Shown here: positions 24,930 to 35,719 of the stretch, piece by piece | How positions within the stretch are numbered: position 1 is the stretch's first letter | How the letters are laid out: every line of letters starts with the position of its first letter | Source of the DNA: Dichomitus squalens LYAD-421 SS1 | Lineage: Eukaryota > Basidiomycota > Agaricomycetes > Polyporales > Polyporaceae | Direction of reading: 5' to 3' | NCBI RefSeq assembly: GCF_000275845.1 | Contig: NW_006766896.1 | Span: forward strand, 395,205 to 459,204 | DNA length: 64,000 bases | Position numbers and translations under genes: made by a program | The notes under the pieces: generated by a model | Seen by the model: the letters and a program-made list of their open reading frames with translations, nothing else | The model's database searches: none | What the model was told of the DNA's origin: nothing

Positions 24930-26426
24930 ATGAATCCGCGCGAGAAGCTTAAGCTGCCATCTGGAAGCGACATATCAGCCAGATCCTACAGGGCAGTCGA
25001 CATCGTCCACCCAGTCTGCGACCGACCCCTCTTCTCTCTCCCTGCCTTCAGCGAGTCTATTCCCCCCGCCAACACTGTTTATGGCGTCGACCGCCAGCTC
25101 GTTCTCGATGCTTGTCGTATCATCACCAACTATACCTCGGAAGACCAGGCCGACTATCACGCACTTGACCGTGCAGGGCAGCAAGCCGCATCGACTGAGA
25201 ACGCCCTTCTGGAACCAGGCCGTTACTATTACATCCTCAGCCCCTCTGACACTACGACAAATTACCGCATTGTGGCCGACTTTCGCGCATGGGATTTTCC
25301 CGAGCGCGTCCTACCCCATTGGTCCTGGCCTAGGGATAATGAGGAGACGGTGGAGCTTCAGGTCCGTTACGCGAACGTTTCCTCCACGGCGGTGTCCGAC
25401 GTGGTCAAATGGGATGACGGGCACTGTCTGATTACCCATCATCTCAACGGTGCATCGTTTAGTTGTATTGATATCGCTTGTACTTACCACGTTGAGCACG
25501 ATGCCAGCTTGCGAAACAGCTCATCTCGTGCCGCAGGACCAAAAGGATTGGCTGGCCGCGAACGGCATGAACGTGATCACTTTGCGGCGCGATGTCCGTT
25601 ACTGCCTTGAGGGCCACGTCTTCGTCTTCTGCCCGGTGGACCACCATACGTTCCTGACATACGTTCTGCGCGAAGGGGTTCCGGATTATGCCGAGCTGCT
25701 GCACAGAAGACCAGTGACATTTCCCCGACGTGTGCCCGCCGAGTTCATTTATGCCCGTTTCGCATATACTGTCATCAGCCTCCTGCAGTCTTCCCCATAT
25801 TTTGACGATTTCCCAATCCCCGATGCTGTCAAACTTGCCGAGAAGACGAGGGCATCGGGACAGAAAAGGAACATGCCGAGCCGGAAGCAGAAAGAGCCCA
25901 AGCTTGACACAGTTGACGAAGGAGACAATAGTCCGTATATCGCCCTTCTGCATCCGCTAGCTGACGCCGATGGCTTAGGCGATACATACGAGTCTGATAC
26001 AAGTTAGTATCAAATATCACAACAATAATTTTTGTGCTTTGAATTGGTTACATCAGAAGAGACATCCACCTCAAGCAAGTCGACGCAATCCGAATCGGAG
26101 GAGGACGTTGCCGCCCGCAATGAGAGATGGAAGGCACAGTTCGCAACATGGTTCCCGACACTAGGTGCGCCGGATCTCTCTACATGCGCCAATCCATCGC
26201 GCATCCGTTCCAGGGCAATCGCTGAGCCATTCGCAGCCAACTCGAAGAAGTGGAGCTCCCGCCCGAGACTCCCTGGGTCGGGTTGCACCCAGAGACTCCG
26301 CACGCGCTGCGGCCGATGTCGGGTTACATCCGAAAGAACCCTCTGGTGTGGCAGACGTCCACGACCCCGGCCGACGCCACGCGACCGGACGACGAGGGCT
26401 ATCTCGCGAAGATGCTCTTCAGGTAG
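24930..26426 (+). CDS. HNH-nuclease-family protein, intact copy
   Basis: This belongs to a multicopy Agaricomycete family with an HNH endonuclease-like core; the biological role is unknown. The start at 24930 gives MNPREKLKLPSGSDI. After the upstream domain (FRAWDFPERVLPHWSWP) comes the first core strand DDGHCLITHH. A GTGCAT-CCAG intron then joins the core LNACETAHLVPQDQKDWL, which holds the family's E-A-H-L-V-P element. ITLRRDVRYCLEGHVFVFCP and RRVPAEFIYARFAYTVISLL complete the fold. After another intron the tail is ELPPETPWVGLHPETPH, then GYIRKNPLVWQ, stopping at 26426. A decayed inverted copy lies at 29195-30010. The family may have spread by duplication, but mobility is not shown. Confidence 0.8.
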
Positions 26427-27187
26427 ATCCCATTTCGTGTCCAGGCCCTAGGGGGCACTCATGGACCTAGAGGGGGCCGTGGCCCTGTTCAGACCCTCAC
26501 TTCGACCATACGCCGGTGCAGGCTTGAGTCGGTCCCGGGCTCCATCTCGATTGCCCTACACTTTTCCTGCTCTACTGGACTCCCGCGTGCCATGGCATTC
26601 CCACTGTCCGTTGTGGCCGTCGAGGTCAGGCCTGATTTTCTTGTCGATTGGCCGACGGGCCCAGTCCTTTGCCCTACTTGGAGATCTCTCTCGGAACCCG
26701 TATCTTACGAGAGATGGACGATGATGCATGACTCTATCTTACTTAACAATATCTACTTCCTTGTTGTGTATCCCGTATATCATGTTGTATGTTGTATCGC
26801 TAGCAATCCAGAACGATTGTGATCCGGCATACCAGCGGCTCATGCTCCAGGAAGCGAGCTCAGAACTACGCAAGTCGAGGGATGGTACGTCGTCCCTTCC
26901 TCAGTGTCGCCCTGCGTAGTCCTGTGCAGGGCGGCTGGTCTTGTCCCTTCGCGTTCCCTCTGGGCTCACATGAAATGCCGTCATGTTATTTGATGCGAGC
27001 TAAAAGACCCTCCTCAGCGTGTGCTCTCACAACGGTGTGACTGTTGAGTAGCCTACAACGAGGTATGCAAACCTCTGGGATATCGGGCCAGGGAGGTATC
27101 AGACCTCCCAATCCCGCAGGTGATTGGCTGTTCGCCTGGGACATCAGTATGGGCGCATCGGATTTTGATGGCTAGAACAGTGCCACA
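26427..27187. other. Spacer between HNH gene and left palindrome arm
   Basis: No gene is recognised. The stretch at 27054-27110 is repeated in inverted orientation at 29214-29271. It contains two small hairpins: GAGGT/ACCTC around 27059-27074 and GGGAGGT/ACCTCCC around 27090-27109. Confidence 0.5.
27054..27110 (+). repeat. Hairpin-bearing repeat, left copy
   Basis: About 57 bp here match 29214-29271 in reverse complement with one difference seen by eye. Each copy can fold into two short hairpins with perfect 5-bp and 7-bp stems. Such paired hairpins recall the ends of some mobile elements, but no element family is identified. Confidence 0.75.
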
Positions 27188-27601
27188 AGCCTCCCTCAAT
27201 TCTCCCACTTTATTTTTTTCCTCTCCTTCTGAGCCGGCGCCTGAATGGTGATGGACGATTGATGTGACCAGAGGCCCCTTCCAGAGCTACTCCCCCGCGC
27301 GAATATACCTCAGAAAAAACAGTACACCATGGCTAGAATACAAACTCAGCAACTGAGCTGAGGAGAGGTCAACGAGCAGCGGAACGACGACCGACGCTGT
27401 AGACTAAGCGAGGCGGGAGGGCGGGCGGGCGCTTGCTGCTTCAATAGGTGAGGTAGCCGAATGGCGCATCGATGGAGGGTCGCGTCGGGCTCATTCTCCT
27501 CCCCCAGCATGTGTCCGGTGAGGCTTCTACTCGTATTCTGGTGGATACACATCAAATGCATGTATGCTGTAAATTTCATGTAGTTCTGACTATGGGAACA
27601 T
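27188..27601 (+). repeat. 414-bp inverted repeat, left arm
   Basis: Compared by eye, this segment is the exact reverse complement of 28290-28703, with no mismatch or gap found. The arms enclose 48 bases of unique sequence and a 640-base run of N. The outer ends are followed on both sides by ACA, which could be a 3-bp target duplication or chance. Confidence 0.92.
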
Positions 27602-27649
27602 GGGGAAAATGACAAAGCCTTACCATGAGGGCTCATGAGCGAGTAGGCG

Positions 27650-28289
27650 NNNNNNNNNNNNNNNNNNNNNNNNNNNNNNNNNNNNNNNNNNNNNNNNNNN
27701 NNNNNNNNNNNNNNNNNNNNNNNNNNNNNNNNNNNNNNNNNNNNNNNNNNNNNNNNNNNNNNNNNNNNNNNNNNNNNNNNNNNNNNNNNNNNNNNNNNNN
27801 NNNNNNNNNNNNNNNNNNNNNNNNNNNNNNNNNNNNNNNNNNNNNNNNNNNNNNNNNNNNNNNNNNNNNNNNNNNNNNNNNNNNNNNNNNNNNNNNNNNN
27901 NNNNNNNNNNNNNNNNNNNNNNNNNNNNNNNNNNNNNNNNNNNNNNNNNNNNNNNNNNNNNNNNNNNNNNNNNNNNNNNNNNNNNNNNNNNNNNNNNNNN
28001 NNNNNNNNNNNNNNNNNNNNNNNNNNNNNNNNNNNNNNNNNNNNNNNNNNNNNNNNNNNNNNNNNNNNNNNNNNNNNNNNNNNNNNNNNNNNNNNNNNNN
28101 NNNNNNNNNNNNNNNNNNNNNNNNNNNNNNNNNNNNNNNNNNNNNNNNNNNNNNNNNNNNNNNNNNNNNNNNNNNNNNNNNNNNNNNNNNNNNNNNNNNN
28201 NNNNNNNNNNNNNNNNNNNNNNNNNNNNNNNNNNNNNNNNNNNNNNNNNNNNNNNNNNNNNNNNNNNNNNNNNNNNNNNNNNNNNNNNN
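27650..28289. other. Assembly gap of 640 N
   Basis: The sequence is unknown here. The gap lies inside a large inverted repeat, a structure that often breaks assemblies. Frames that run through the Ns have no meaning. Confidence 0.99.
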
Positions 28290-28703
28290 ATGTTCCCATA
28301 GTCAGAACTACATGAAATTTACAGCATACATGCATTTGATGTGTATCCACCAGAATACGAGTAGAAGCCTCACCGGACACATGCTGGGGGAGGAGAATGA
28401 GCCCGACGCGACCCTCCATCGATGCGCCATTCGGCTACCTCACCTATTGAAGCAGCAAGCGCCCGCCCGCCCTCCCGCCTCGCTTAGTCTACAGCGTCGG
28501 TCGTCGTTCCGCTGCTCGTTGACCTCTCCTCAGCTCAGTTGCTGAGTTTGTATTCTAGCCATGGTGTACTGTTTTTTCTGAGGTATATTCGCGCGGGGGA
28601 GTAGCTCTGGAAGGGGCCTCTGGTCACATCAATCGTCCATCACCATTCAGGCGCCGGCTCAGAAGGAGAGGAAAAAAATAAAGTGGGAGAATTGAGGGAG
28701 GCT
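28290..28703 (-). repeat. 414-bp inverted repeat, right arm
   Basis: This is the reverse complement of 27188-27601 and begins at the first base after the N run. Perfect identity means a recent origin, ongoing gene conversion, or an assembly duplicate. Confidence 0.92.
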
Positions 28704-28915
28704 ACAGACTGAGTTTGTACTTGAACAAACTTTGAGGAGCTCGAAGAAGCGGACACTTCCTTCTCTGAGGAAGTCGCAATTGAGGAGACAGCGTTGTCCA
28801 ACTGACGGAGAGCATTGTGCAGGTGCAGCGGGCGAGGAGTGTGGGGGACGCGCGACACGGAAGACCACCGACGCTGGCGCATCAGCGCGCACTTTTTGAT
28901 GATCGAAGTTACCAT
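28640..28915 (-). CDS. Unrecognised 91-residue Ser-rich ORF crossing the repeat boundary
   Basis: The frame starts MVTSIIKKCALMRQRRWSS in single-copy sequence, continues through a Ser-rich middle and ends PSEPAPEW inside the right repeat arm. The same C-terminal codons are open in the left arm, reading out to 27246 from a different upstream sequence. I know no matching family. It may be the last exon of a gene carried by the repeat or simply an open frame. Confidence 0.25.
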   Translation of the reverse strand: MVTSIIKKCALMRQRRWSSVSRVPHTPRPLHLHNALRQLDNAVSSIATSSEKEVSASSSSSKFVQVQTQSVASLNSPTLFFSSPSEPAPEW

Positions 28916-29092
28916 TGTGGCGCTTGATGGGGGCTGCGCGAAGAGGACCCGCCATTCGTGCTCCCTCCCCTCCCTCGCTGCGCTCGGGGGGTCCCCCGAG
29001 CCGGGAGCACTCAGGCGGGCACTCTAAAGCCTCGTTCGCGCGATAAATACAGACGGACTCCCTTCTTGGGGGAGGAGGAGGTGTGAGCAGTG
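28704..29092. other. Single-copy spacer between palindrome arm and telomere-like tract
   Basis: Apart from the Ser-rich frame listed separately, I see no gene. A C/G-rich patch near 28960-29020 contains a GGGGGGTCCCCC-like self-complementary core. Confidence 0.45.
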
Positions 29093-29187
29093 CCTAACCC
29101 AAACCCAAACCCAAACCCTAACCGAACCCGAACCCAAACCCAAACCCTAACCGAACCCTAACCGAACCCTAACCGAAACTCTAACCG
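29093..29187 (+). repeat. Degenerate telomere-like C-rich repeat tract
   Basis: About 95 bp consist of 6-7 bp units of the types CCCTAA, CCCAAA and CCGAAC. CCCTAA is the C-strand of the TTAGGG telomere repeat used by most filamentous fungi. The C-strand lies on the plus strand, so a real telomere here would end to the left, toward the N gap. Confidence 0.8.
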
Positions 29188-29194
29188 ACGCGTA

Positions 29195-30012
29195 TCACTC
29201 AGACCGCGTGGGTTGGGAGGTTTGATACCTCCCTGGCCCGATATCCCAGAGGTTTGCATACCTCGTTGTAGTCTCTACGGGCCCGAGAGCGCGGCACGAA
29301 TGGAAGCGAAATAATGGGACACGAAGATATACAGCGTACGCATGATTATACAGCAGGCATTCATACAGTATGGCGATGTGACGTGGAGTACACTGGCGGA
29401 AGTCCGTCTCGTACAAAATACAAGGGCCACGGCAGTTGCGAGGCAATCTTCTTAATCCCTGAGTACGGGATGAACGCTCTCGCAAGCTGCAACTAGGTTT
29501 ATTGTGCCAAGTATGGGCAGTCTCCATGCAATCCAACGGCGCCCCGTTGGGGTACTTAGTGATCAGACAGTACCCGTCGTCCATTTTGAACGCGTGGGAA
29601 AAACTCGCGGAAGAAAACTTGGTGTAACGGACCCGAAGTTCCACCACCTCCTCGGCATTCTTAGATGGAGACCAGTGGGGAGGAACGCTCACGGGAAACG
29701 TCCATGCGCGAAAGTCGTCCACGATACGGTAATTGGTCTTGGTCTCAGAGGGGCTGAGAAAGTAGTGGTAAAAGCCGGAGGGCAAGTGGGGGTCGTCGGT
29801 TAATGCATGCTGCTGCCCTGCATGGTCAAGTTGCCAGATAGCCGGCTGGCCTTTGGAGGCAAACTTGAGGAGGGAGGGGGATACGGCAGGCATCGAGAAC
29901 GAGCCGGCGTTTCACGCAATGAAACCGTCTCGGTAGGTGTAAGTGACTCGCCGAAGGCACGGAGGGATAGAAGGGCCTCGTTGCAGCCTGGGTGTACGAT
30001 GTGCACTATCTT
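29195..30012 (-). pseudogene. Decayed inverted copy of the HNH-family gene
   Basis: Read on the minus strand, this resembles the gene at 24930-26426: IVHPGCNEALLSLRAFGES, then after a frameshift near 29890 LDHAGQQHAL, TNYRIVDDFRAWTFP and MDDGYCLITKYPN. The intron donor after this point has lost its GT, reading GGGCGC where the intact gene has GGTGCA. Beyond the old acceptor the core CETAHLVP is changed to a CESVHPV-like sequence with stops soon after. The C-terminal third is missing. The start region, splice site, catalytic core and end are therefore all damaged, and a functional nuclease is very unlikely. Confidence 0.82.
29214..29271 (-). repeat. Hairpin-bearing repeat, right copy
   Basis: This is the inverted partner of 27054-27110. 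It lies directly between the telomere-like tract and the decayed HNH copy. Confidence 0.75.
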
Positions 30013-30365
30013 GGATGCTTTGGCGGATAGCTCAGTTCGGAATGGATCCCGAAGTTCCTACCGCGTAACAAAAACAGGTGAGACACTGCCAAGCGAGGAA
30101 GCGACGAGGTAAAATAAGCTTGAGTGTGGTCGTGTTTGCTGGCCAAGCTCAGCCTAGCAAACACTTAAGACCCCGACCAACGCGATGCGATCGAAACGAG
30201 AGTGCTTCATCGCAAAGATACTTGCACGGTAGAAACTAGTGGAGCATCGAGCAACACTCATGGGCCGTTGCGAATCTGTGTGATTCTACGTATAGAGGAA
30301 TAGGGACAAAGGTACACATAAATACCCAGGAACGCAACACAGACAAGAACACAGTCTAGCTCCGC
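30013..30365. other. Intergenic region
   Basis: No gene is recognised between the upstream end of the HNH pseudogene and the EMC1 stop codon. It probably contains the old HNH promoter and the EMC1 3' untranslated region. Confidence 0.45.
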
Positions 30366-33300
30366 TCAGTCATACCACCGCTCCCTCAGCTTCTTCCTCG
30401 CCACAATCGGCTTCACGACTACGATGGCGAATGCGAGGCCCGCAATGGTGACCACGAGCTGCGGCTTGTTGAAGCTTTCGCTGAGCACGTCGAAAGTGTT
30501 CGATGGCGCAATCCGCGTAAAGAACAAGTCTAGCCCATGGGCGAACACCAGCGACGTTGACTCGAGGAGGGCCGGCGAAGTAACAATCTTTTGTGTCTTC
30601 GCCACCTGCAATAATCGCAGAATACTTTGAGTGGGTGCTATTCGGTATTTCGAGTGGATGCACCTACCTGGTAGTGATGGGACAAGACCCGCTTAGGGTC
30701 GTCAGGAATCACTGGGTCGTACTGGATCAGCCATTCCTCAGCCTCCTCGGTCGTCGGCTTGTGCTTCGGACGCCTCGGGTCCAGGAAGCGACGGGGGAAT
30801 GACTGAATTTGGCCATTCTCGTTGGCCACTAGAACATGGGTTAACATCGGCGTTGTGCGGGCCATATGGCAGCTCACCTATGATGTCCTTGACGGAGATG
30901 CCGTAGCTGGTCGACGTCGGCGTGATGGTGCGGATGCCCCGGGGGAAGACGTACGCCTGCTCGTACACGCTCACGTCTGTCGTAGCATTCGAGAGCGAAG
31001 ACATGTCGGAGCTGCACGCAGGGTTAGTCTCCGCACAGCATGGGCAGACGCAACCAACGTTCGTACCTCTTACGCTTGTCGTCAACGCCTCGGCCCTCAT
31101 ACAGCTCAACAGAGACGACTCGGTACCCTTTTGCCTGGTTCACGACCACCTCAGGGTCATAGTAGTGGTACACCAGCCAGTTCTCCACCAGCGTCGCCTT
31201 GACATCGCACCTGCCCCCGACGGAAGGCAAGATAGCATGATATATTATCGTGCCCTTCGCGCCATCAAGCAAGTACACTCCACACGTCGCCTTCTCGCTC
31301 AACGGTGCGGTCGACGGCGGGCCCGTCACGACGCCCACGAGGTTCGGGTTGAGGTACTTGTACAACGTCGTGCGGTTGCCGAGCACTTTCCCAAGCGACG
31401 CGACAGGATCCGTCGGGCGCGCGAAGACCGCGAAGATGTCCTCTCCAGTGGGGAACGGCAGCGACCACGTCGGGTATGCAATGTGCAGGCCTGTGAACTC
31501 GACCTCAGAGGGCACTTGGTGGCCCGTCAGGCGACGCTGGCCGGGCGGTCCGGAGCGGAGCGGGATGCGGAGAGAGGGCGCTACGGCTGCGAACGCGGCT
31601 TTGACTTCGTCGGAGTTCGGGTAGAGGTGGACCTGGAGAAACTCGTCGAGCAGGACGACTGCGCGACCGGCGTCAGTAGGAAGGAGGAAGGCTTCGACGA
31701 GGGGACCCGAGACCACATCTTCGCCTTGCAAGAGGTCGTTGCTGGGGGACTGCCTGCGAGCGTCTTCGCCTGTCAAAGCATCGACGTGGAAGAGAACGGT
31801 GTCGACGAGGCCCTGTAGGTTTTCACATGAGTCAAAGCTGGGGAGAGGACAGCACCTTGCCTTACATTGCTCGCTTTTCTCTGTGTCACCAGCACGACTT
31901 GCGGCGACTCGCCGTCGTTAACTGTCCGCGTGACAAACAACTTGGCGGGGATGATCTGTCCGCCGACTTGCGCCGCCCAACCGAGACCAAAGACACGACT
32001 CCAGAGGACATCCCCATTCGCAGAGTCAATGCCGTATATTTTCCCATACGGTGTCGCGGCGACGATGACCTTCCTAAACCCGAACGCATCACGCGAGAGA
32101 GGCTCGGATGCGTTGGTAGGCGCGACGACGGGGGTGCTGACGGATGTGTACGAGCCCGTGACGAAGCGTCGCACAAAGTTTACTGCGTATTGCGGGAAGT
32201 CCTATCCGTTTCCGAACTCGGAATTAGCTTCTTTCGAAGAGGGCCCCGCTCAGGGGCAGGGCACTGCTCTTTGCCAGAGGAGAGGACGACGTACCTGGGC
32301 GTCCAGAAGCTGGCGGGCGACACGCACCCCAAACGTTTCGTGCTCGCTGTCGAGATGGAGTGCGATTTTCCTCTCTGGAAGCTCGACTAATTCGGCAACG
32401 CGGATGTCGGCCAATCCCTCTTCACGTGTCCATTGCAGCTGGTCCTTCTGCCACATCTGAACAGCACCGGTCGTGGTAGTCACCGCCAGCCTGGCGAGGA
32501 CTCTGTAATGCTCCGGATTGGCCGCTTCTACTGCGACCTGACGGAAAGCGAGATGAGAGAACGCGCAAAGGAGACATTAGAATAGTGGCGTACATGTTTA
32601 ATGATACCGTGTTCCCCTGTCTTGAACGGGAACGTGTATCCCGTAACTAGCCCCTTCCCTTCGGCGAGGTGGAGAGCAAAGACGTGGGCGGACATCGTCT
32701 AAAACGTTGATGAGTGTCAGCTGTTGTCGAGATATAGTATAGAACTCGCCTTCAGCGAATGCGCCCAGAACACGCGCGCAATATACGGATGACCGTCGAC
32801 ATCCAGACCCCCGGAGTAAATGGAGCCACTACGGGTTGGGGAGGTGGCCTGATGGAATGAGGATAGGAATGGGAATGAGTGGGGAGGAACGCCGTCAACT
32901 CGAGGCGTCCGCAAGCCGGTGGCGAAGCATTGCAGCGAAAAGACGCACCGAATCGGTGTACTCCCAGATTATCTTCAAACCCTCGGGGGTGAGATTAATC
33001 ACCCTACCGGTACCATTCTCAGCGATGGCAACGAACTGCCCGTATTCGGAAAGCCCAACGTCTTCGATCGTCTTGTAAGCTGCGCCCTTGACCGTGGCAG
33101 GCCTCGCAATCAGTTCCGGCGCGAGCTCGAGGGACTTGATCTTGCCGTCTTCGAACCAGACCACGCGGGGCACGGTGTCGGGTGCGCTCACGTCACTGAG
33201 AAAGAAAGGTTGCGAGAAGCCGGTCTTGATGCTGGAAGGGACATTCCCCGAGTAGATGACCTCGCCTCTATCGGGGGAGAGGGACGTAACGTGCAGCGTG

Positions 33301-34387
33301 TATGACGCGAACGACTTCGAGAGGCCTAGAAGATACACCGCGGAGTGTGTTACGAAGAACTTCGAATAGAGTACAGAAGAACTGTGCTCTAGATAATCAG
33401 TGTCACCATCACCAGTGTCGAATTGGGAATCCATACGTCTGATCAGGCGCTGTCCATCCCCATCTCACTTCGCCGGTATGACGGTCAAGACGGCGGAGCG
33501 TGTGGCCATTGGTAAGCACGTAGATGTCTCTCTCCTTCTGTTCCGCTCCGAAGCCTACAGCGGTGCCCAGGGACTCGGGCTCTTGCAGGCGGCCTGCTGC
33601 GAGATCGTGTAGTCTCCTCTCTAGGAGTAGATGTCCTGAATCGGAGTCGAAGACGCGATAATTAGCCCCTCCAGGACCGGAAAGGGCAACGACGACTGTG
33701 GACAAACGTTAGCATGAGGGTCGTTGCCTAAAGCGTTTCGAGGTCTACGAATCTCCGATAGCTTTCTGGCAGTATCTCCTGAACGGTTTCACTAATGTAT
33801 TGGCCTTGAGAAGAGGTGGCTGCATCCCCATACGGTCGCATTGGTAGATTAACAAAGGTAGTTTGTGGTCACGGAAGGCTGATGTGAGTGCCAGCATGTG
33901 ATCGTCCCCATGCTGAACACTTAAACAGAGCAACTTGTCCCTTACATTCGCCCAGAGATGCGGAACCCAATACCACCAGCAACTGGCAGGACAACAGGAA
34001 CTCACTTGAGGGAAACACTCACCATCTGTGTCCCTCTGAAAACCGATGATATGGTCATCATCATCGAATATATGTCGCCACGCTACACTTGACCACGTTG
34101 GTTCCTGAGCCCCGCGTGTACAGAGGATGTAGGTCCATTCACTCACCTATAGATCCATTCGCCGAATGGATCGCTGCAAGCACGTTGCTCTGCGTGGCCG
34201 TTAAAACGACACTGCTCGTCTGTCCATCCTGGTATCTCCGTCTGTGGAATACCGGTGCTGTAGAATGCGATTGAACCAGAGGTACGCCAGCGAGAGGCTT
34301 GTGCCAGTCAGTCACGCCAACCTCGTATGAGTGCAGAGCATGCGTGCAAGCGGCCAAGCAGATTAAGAATAGGAATAGGAGCCTCAT
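30366..34387 (-). CDS. EMC1: ER membrane protein complex subunit 1
   Basis: EMC1 is the large luminal beta-propeller subunit of the conserved complex that inserts tail-anchored and multi-pass proteins into the ER membrane. The start at 34387 gives a signal peptide (MRLLFLFLICLAACTHALHS) and the family opening VGVTDWHKPLAGVPLV. Splicing joins NGSIAWRHIFDDDDHIIGFQ. PQQ-like propeller strands continue, for example ALSGPGGANYRVFDSDSG and GKIYGIDSANGDVLWSRV. The conserved C-terminal domain reads VYEQAYVFPRGIRTITPTST, GISVKDIIVANENGQIQSFP and RRFLDPRRPK. A single membrane helix (PQLVVTIAGLAFAIVVVKP) and the basic tail RKKLRERWYD end the protein. The gene has many introns, one of 327 nt near the 5' end. 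It appears complete. Confidence 0.93.
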
Positions 34388-35719
34388 GGAGGCCGCAGAA
34401 ACCTAGAGGGGGCCCGGAGAATGTTATCCAAGGAGTAGGAAGGGAACACGGTGACGCCGCCATCCACGCGTCTCGACTTCGATAGACGCCCTAGCCCATT
34501 CTCTACCGAAGAGCCAAACAAATCCCATCAACTTCACTATGGATCTTCTGACACAGTATATACCCACTAACGGACACCCTCAACGTACTTGTCCTTAATT
34601 TGAGATGACAAGGTTCGCGGCCACCGGATTTGAAGAGGCTGTTTGGATTGGGCAAACCTCTGTAGCGCCCTGGCGTTTCGGTTCCTCGAAATATCATGAG
34701 CGCTAAAGCGCTTGTGGGAGCTTTCGACGGGGTAGTGCAAGACCAACTTCGACGAGTGCCGACTCCGAATTGTCGGCAGTATTCCCATAGTATACTCTTC
34801 AGGCAGGAGACTCTACTTGCAAATGGTTCCGAACCATATATACTTGTGGTTCCTCATCGTGTCCGAGATAATGCATGATACACTTGAAGACATTGAGAAC
34901 CTCAGGTATTCCTGTTGTGCTTTTCCTGAATTGAAGGACCTGCTCCGACGGTGGTGGCTTAGGCTATCAATGATGTCGACAATCCTGGAGATCGCTCTTA
35001 AAAAGCTAGGTAATGTGACATATTGTGGGCACACGCCTGATGAGGTCTCACCTGCAGTCGCGAACAGCCACTCCATGGCGAATGAGCGTGATTCTCTCAG
35101 TTGGAATTGGGGGAGCAGCCGGAGATACTGTACGCATAAGGTCAGGTAGTCGTTGCGCGCCTCATTCGGATTGAGCCTCAAAGATCCCGGGCCGTAGTCT
35201 GAGTTCGACGACGTGGCGTATGATGACCCGGGAAGTTGTACACGGATCGGCAGCAAAGGCACATCGCGGAGTACACTCGCAATGAGACCAATGTGCAGAT
35301 CTGTGAACTAGTCACTACCGTCTAACTGGAACGTTGTGACTACTATCACGGACAACAATGCATCGAGTAGGGAATGTAAGGCCGTCGAACTGTGTGAGCT
35401 CCCCACGTCGTGCGAAGAACTAACACAGCCCAACATCGGTCAATTTCCCCAGCGTCGCCCCCCGGACAGCAGGGCAGGAGCATCGTTAGAGCTTGGTCAA
35501 TTCTAGAAAAATTACACAAATGACGTCGAGCTTGCATGCAAAGATGAGGTTTATGTTGAGCGATGCGATCGGGAGGGTCAGAGAGCATACTGCTCGCCAT
35601 CGTGGTGGACGGGCATTGAATAGGAGTAGCGTATATCCTCACACACAGGAGGTTCCCAGTGCCAATGGCATGTGCTGCTGCCTTGTGTTGTTGATGGTGT
35701 GGAGTACTACAACACGCTT
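34388..35719. other. 1.3-kb region with orphan coding-like exons
   Basis: No complete gene is recognised between EMC1 and the phosphatase. On the minus strand, 35293 down to about 35050 reads like an exon, described separately. The remaining frames are short and unrecognised. Confidence 0.45.
34813..35293 (-). CDS. Unknown protein fragment, two exon-like frames
   Basis: After a GACTAG acceptor at about 35294 the minus strand reads FTDLHIGLIASVLRDVPLLP, then SDYGPGSLRLNPNEARNDY and LRESRSFAMEWLFATA, followed by a GTGAGA donor. The composition looks coding, and the flanking splice signals are of the right type. A second frame, RAISRIVDIIDSLSHHRRS, follows. I found no upstream exon with a start codon and no family match, so this may be the remnant of a gene or of an unannotated lineage-specific protein. 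Confidence 0.35.

Noticed and set aside
27346..28545. Open frames of 306 and 357 codons on the two strands near 28 kb
   Set aside because: Most of their length is the run of N, which cannot contain visible stop codons; the flanks are the two arms of the inverted repeat.
30922..31818. 298-codon plus-strand frame inside EMC1
   Set aside because: Antisense shadow of conserved EMC1 propeller sequence.
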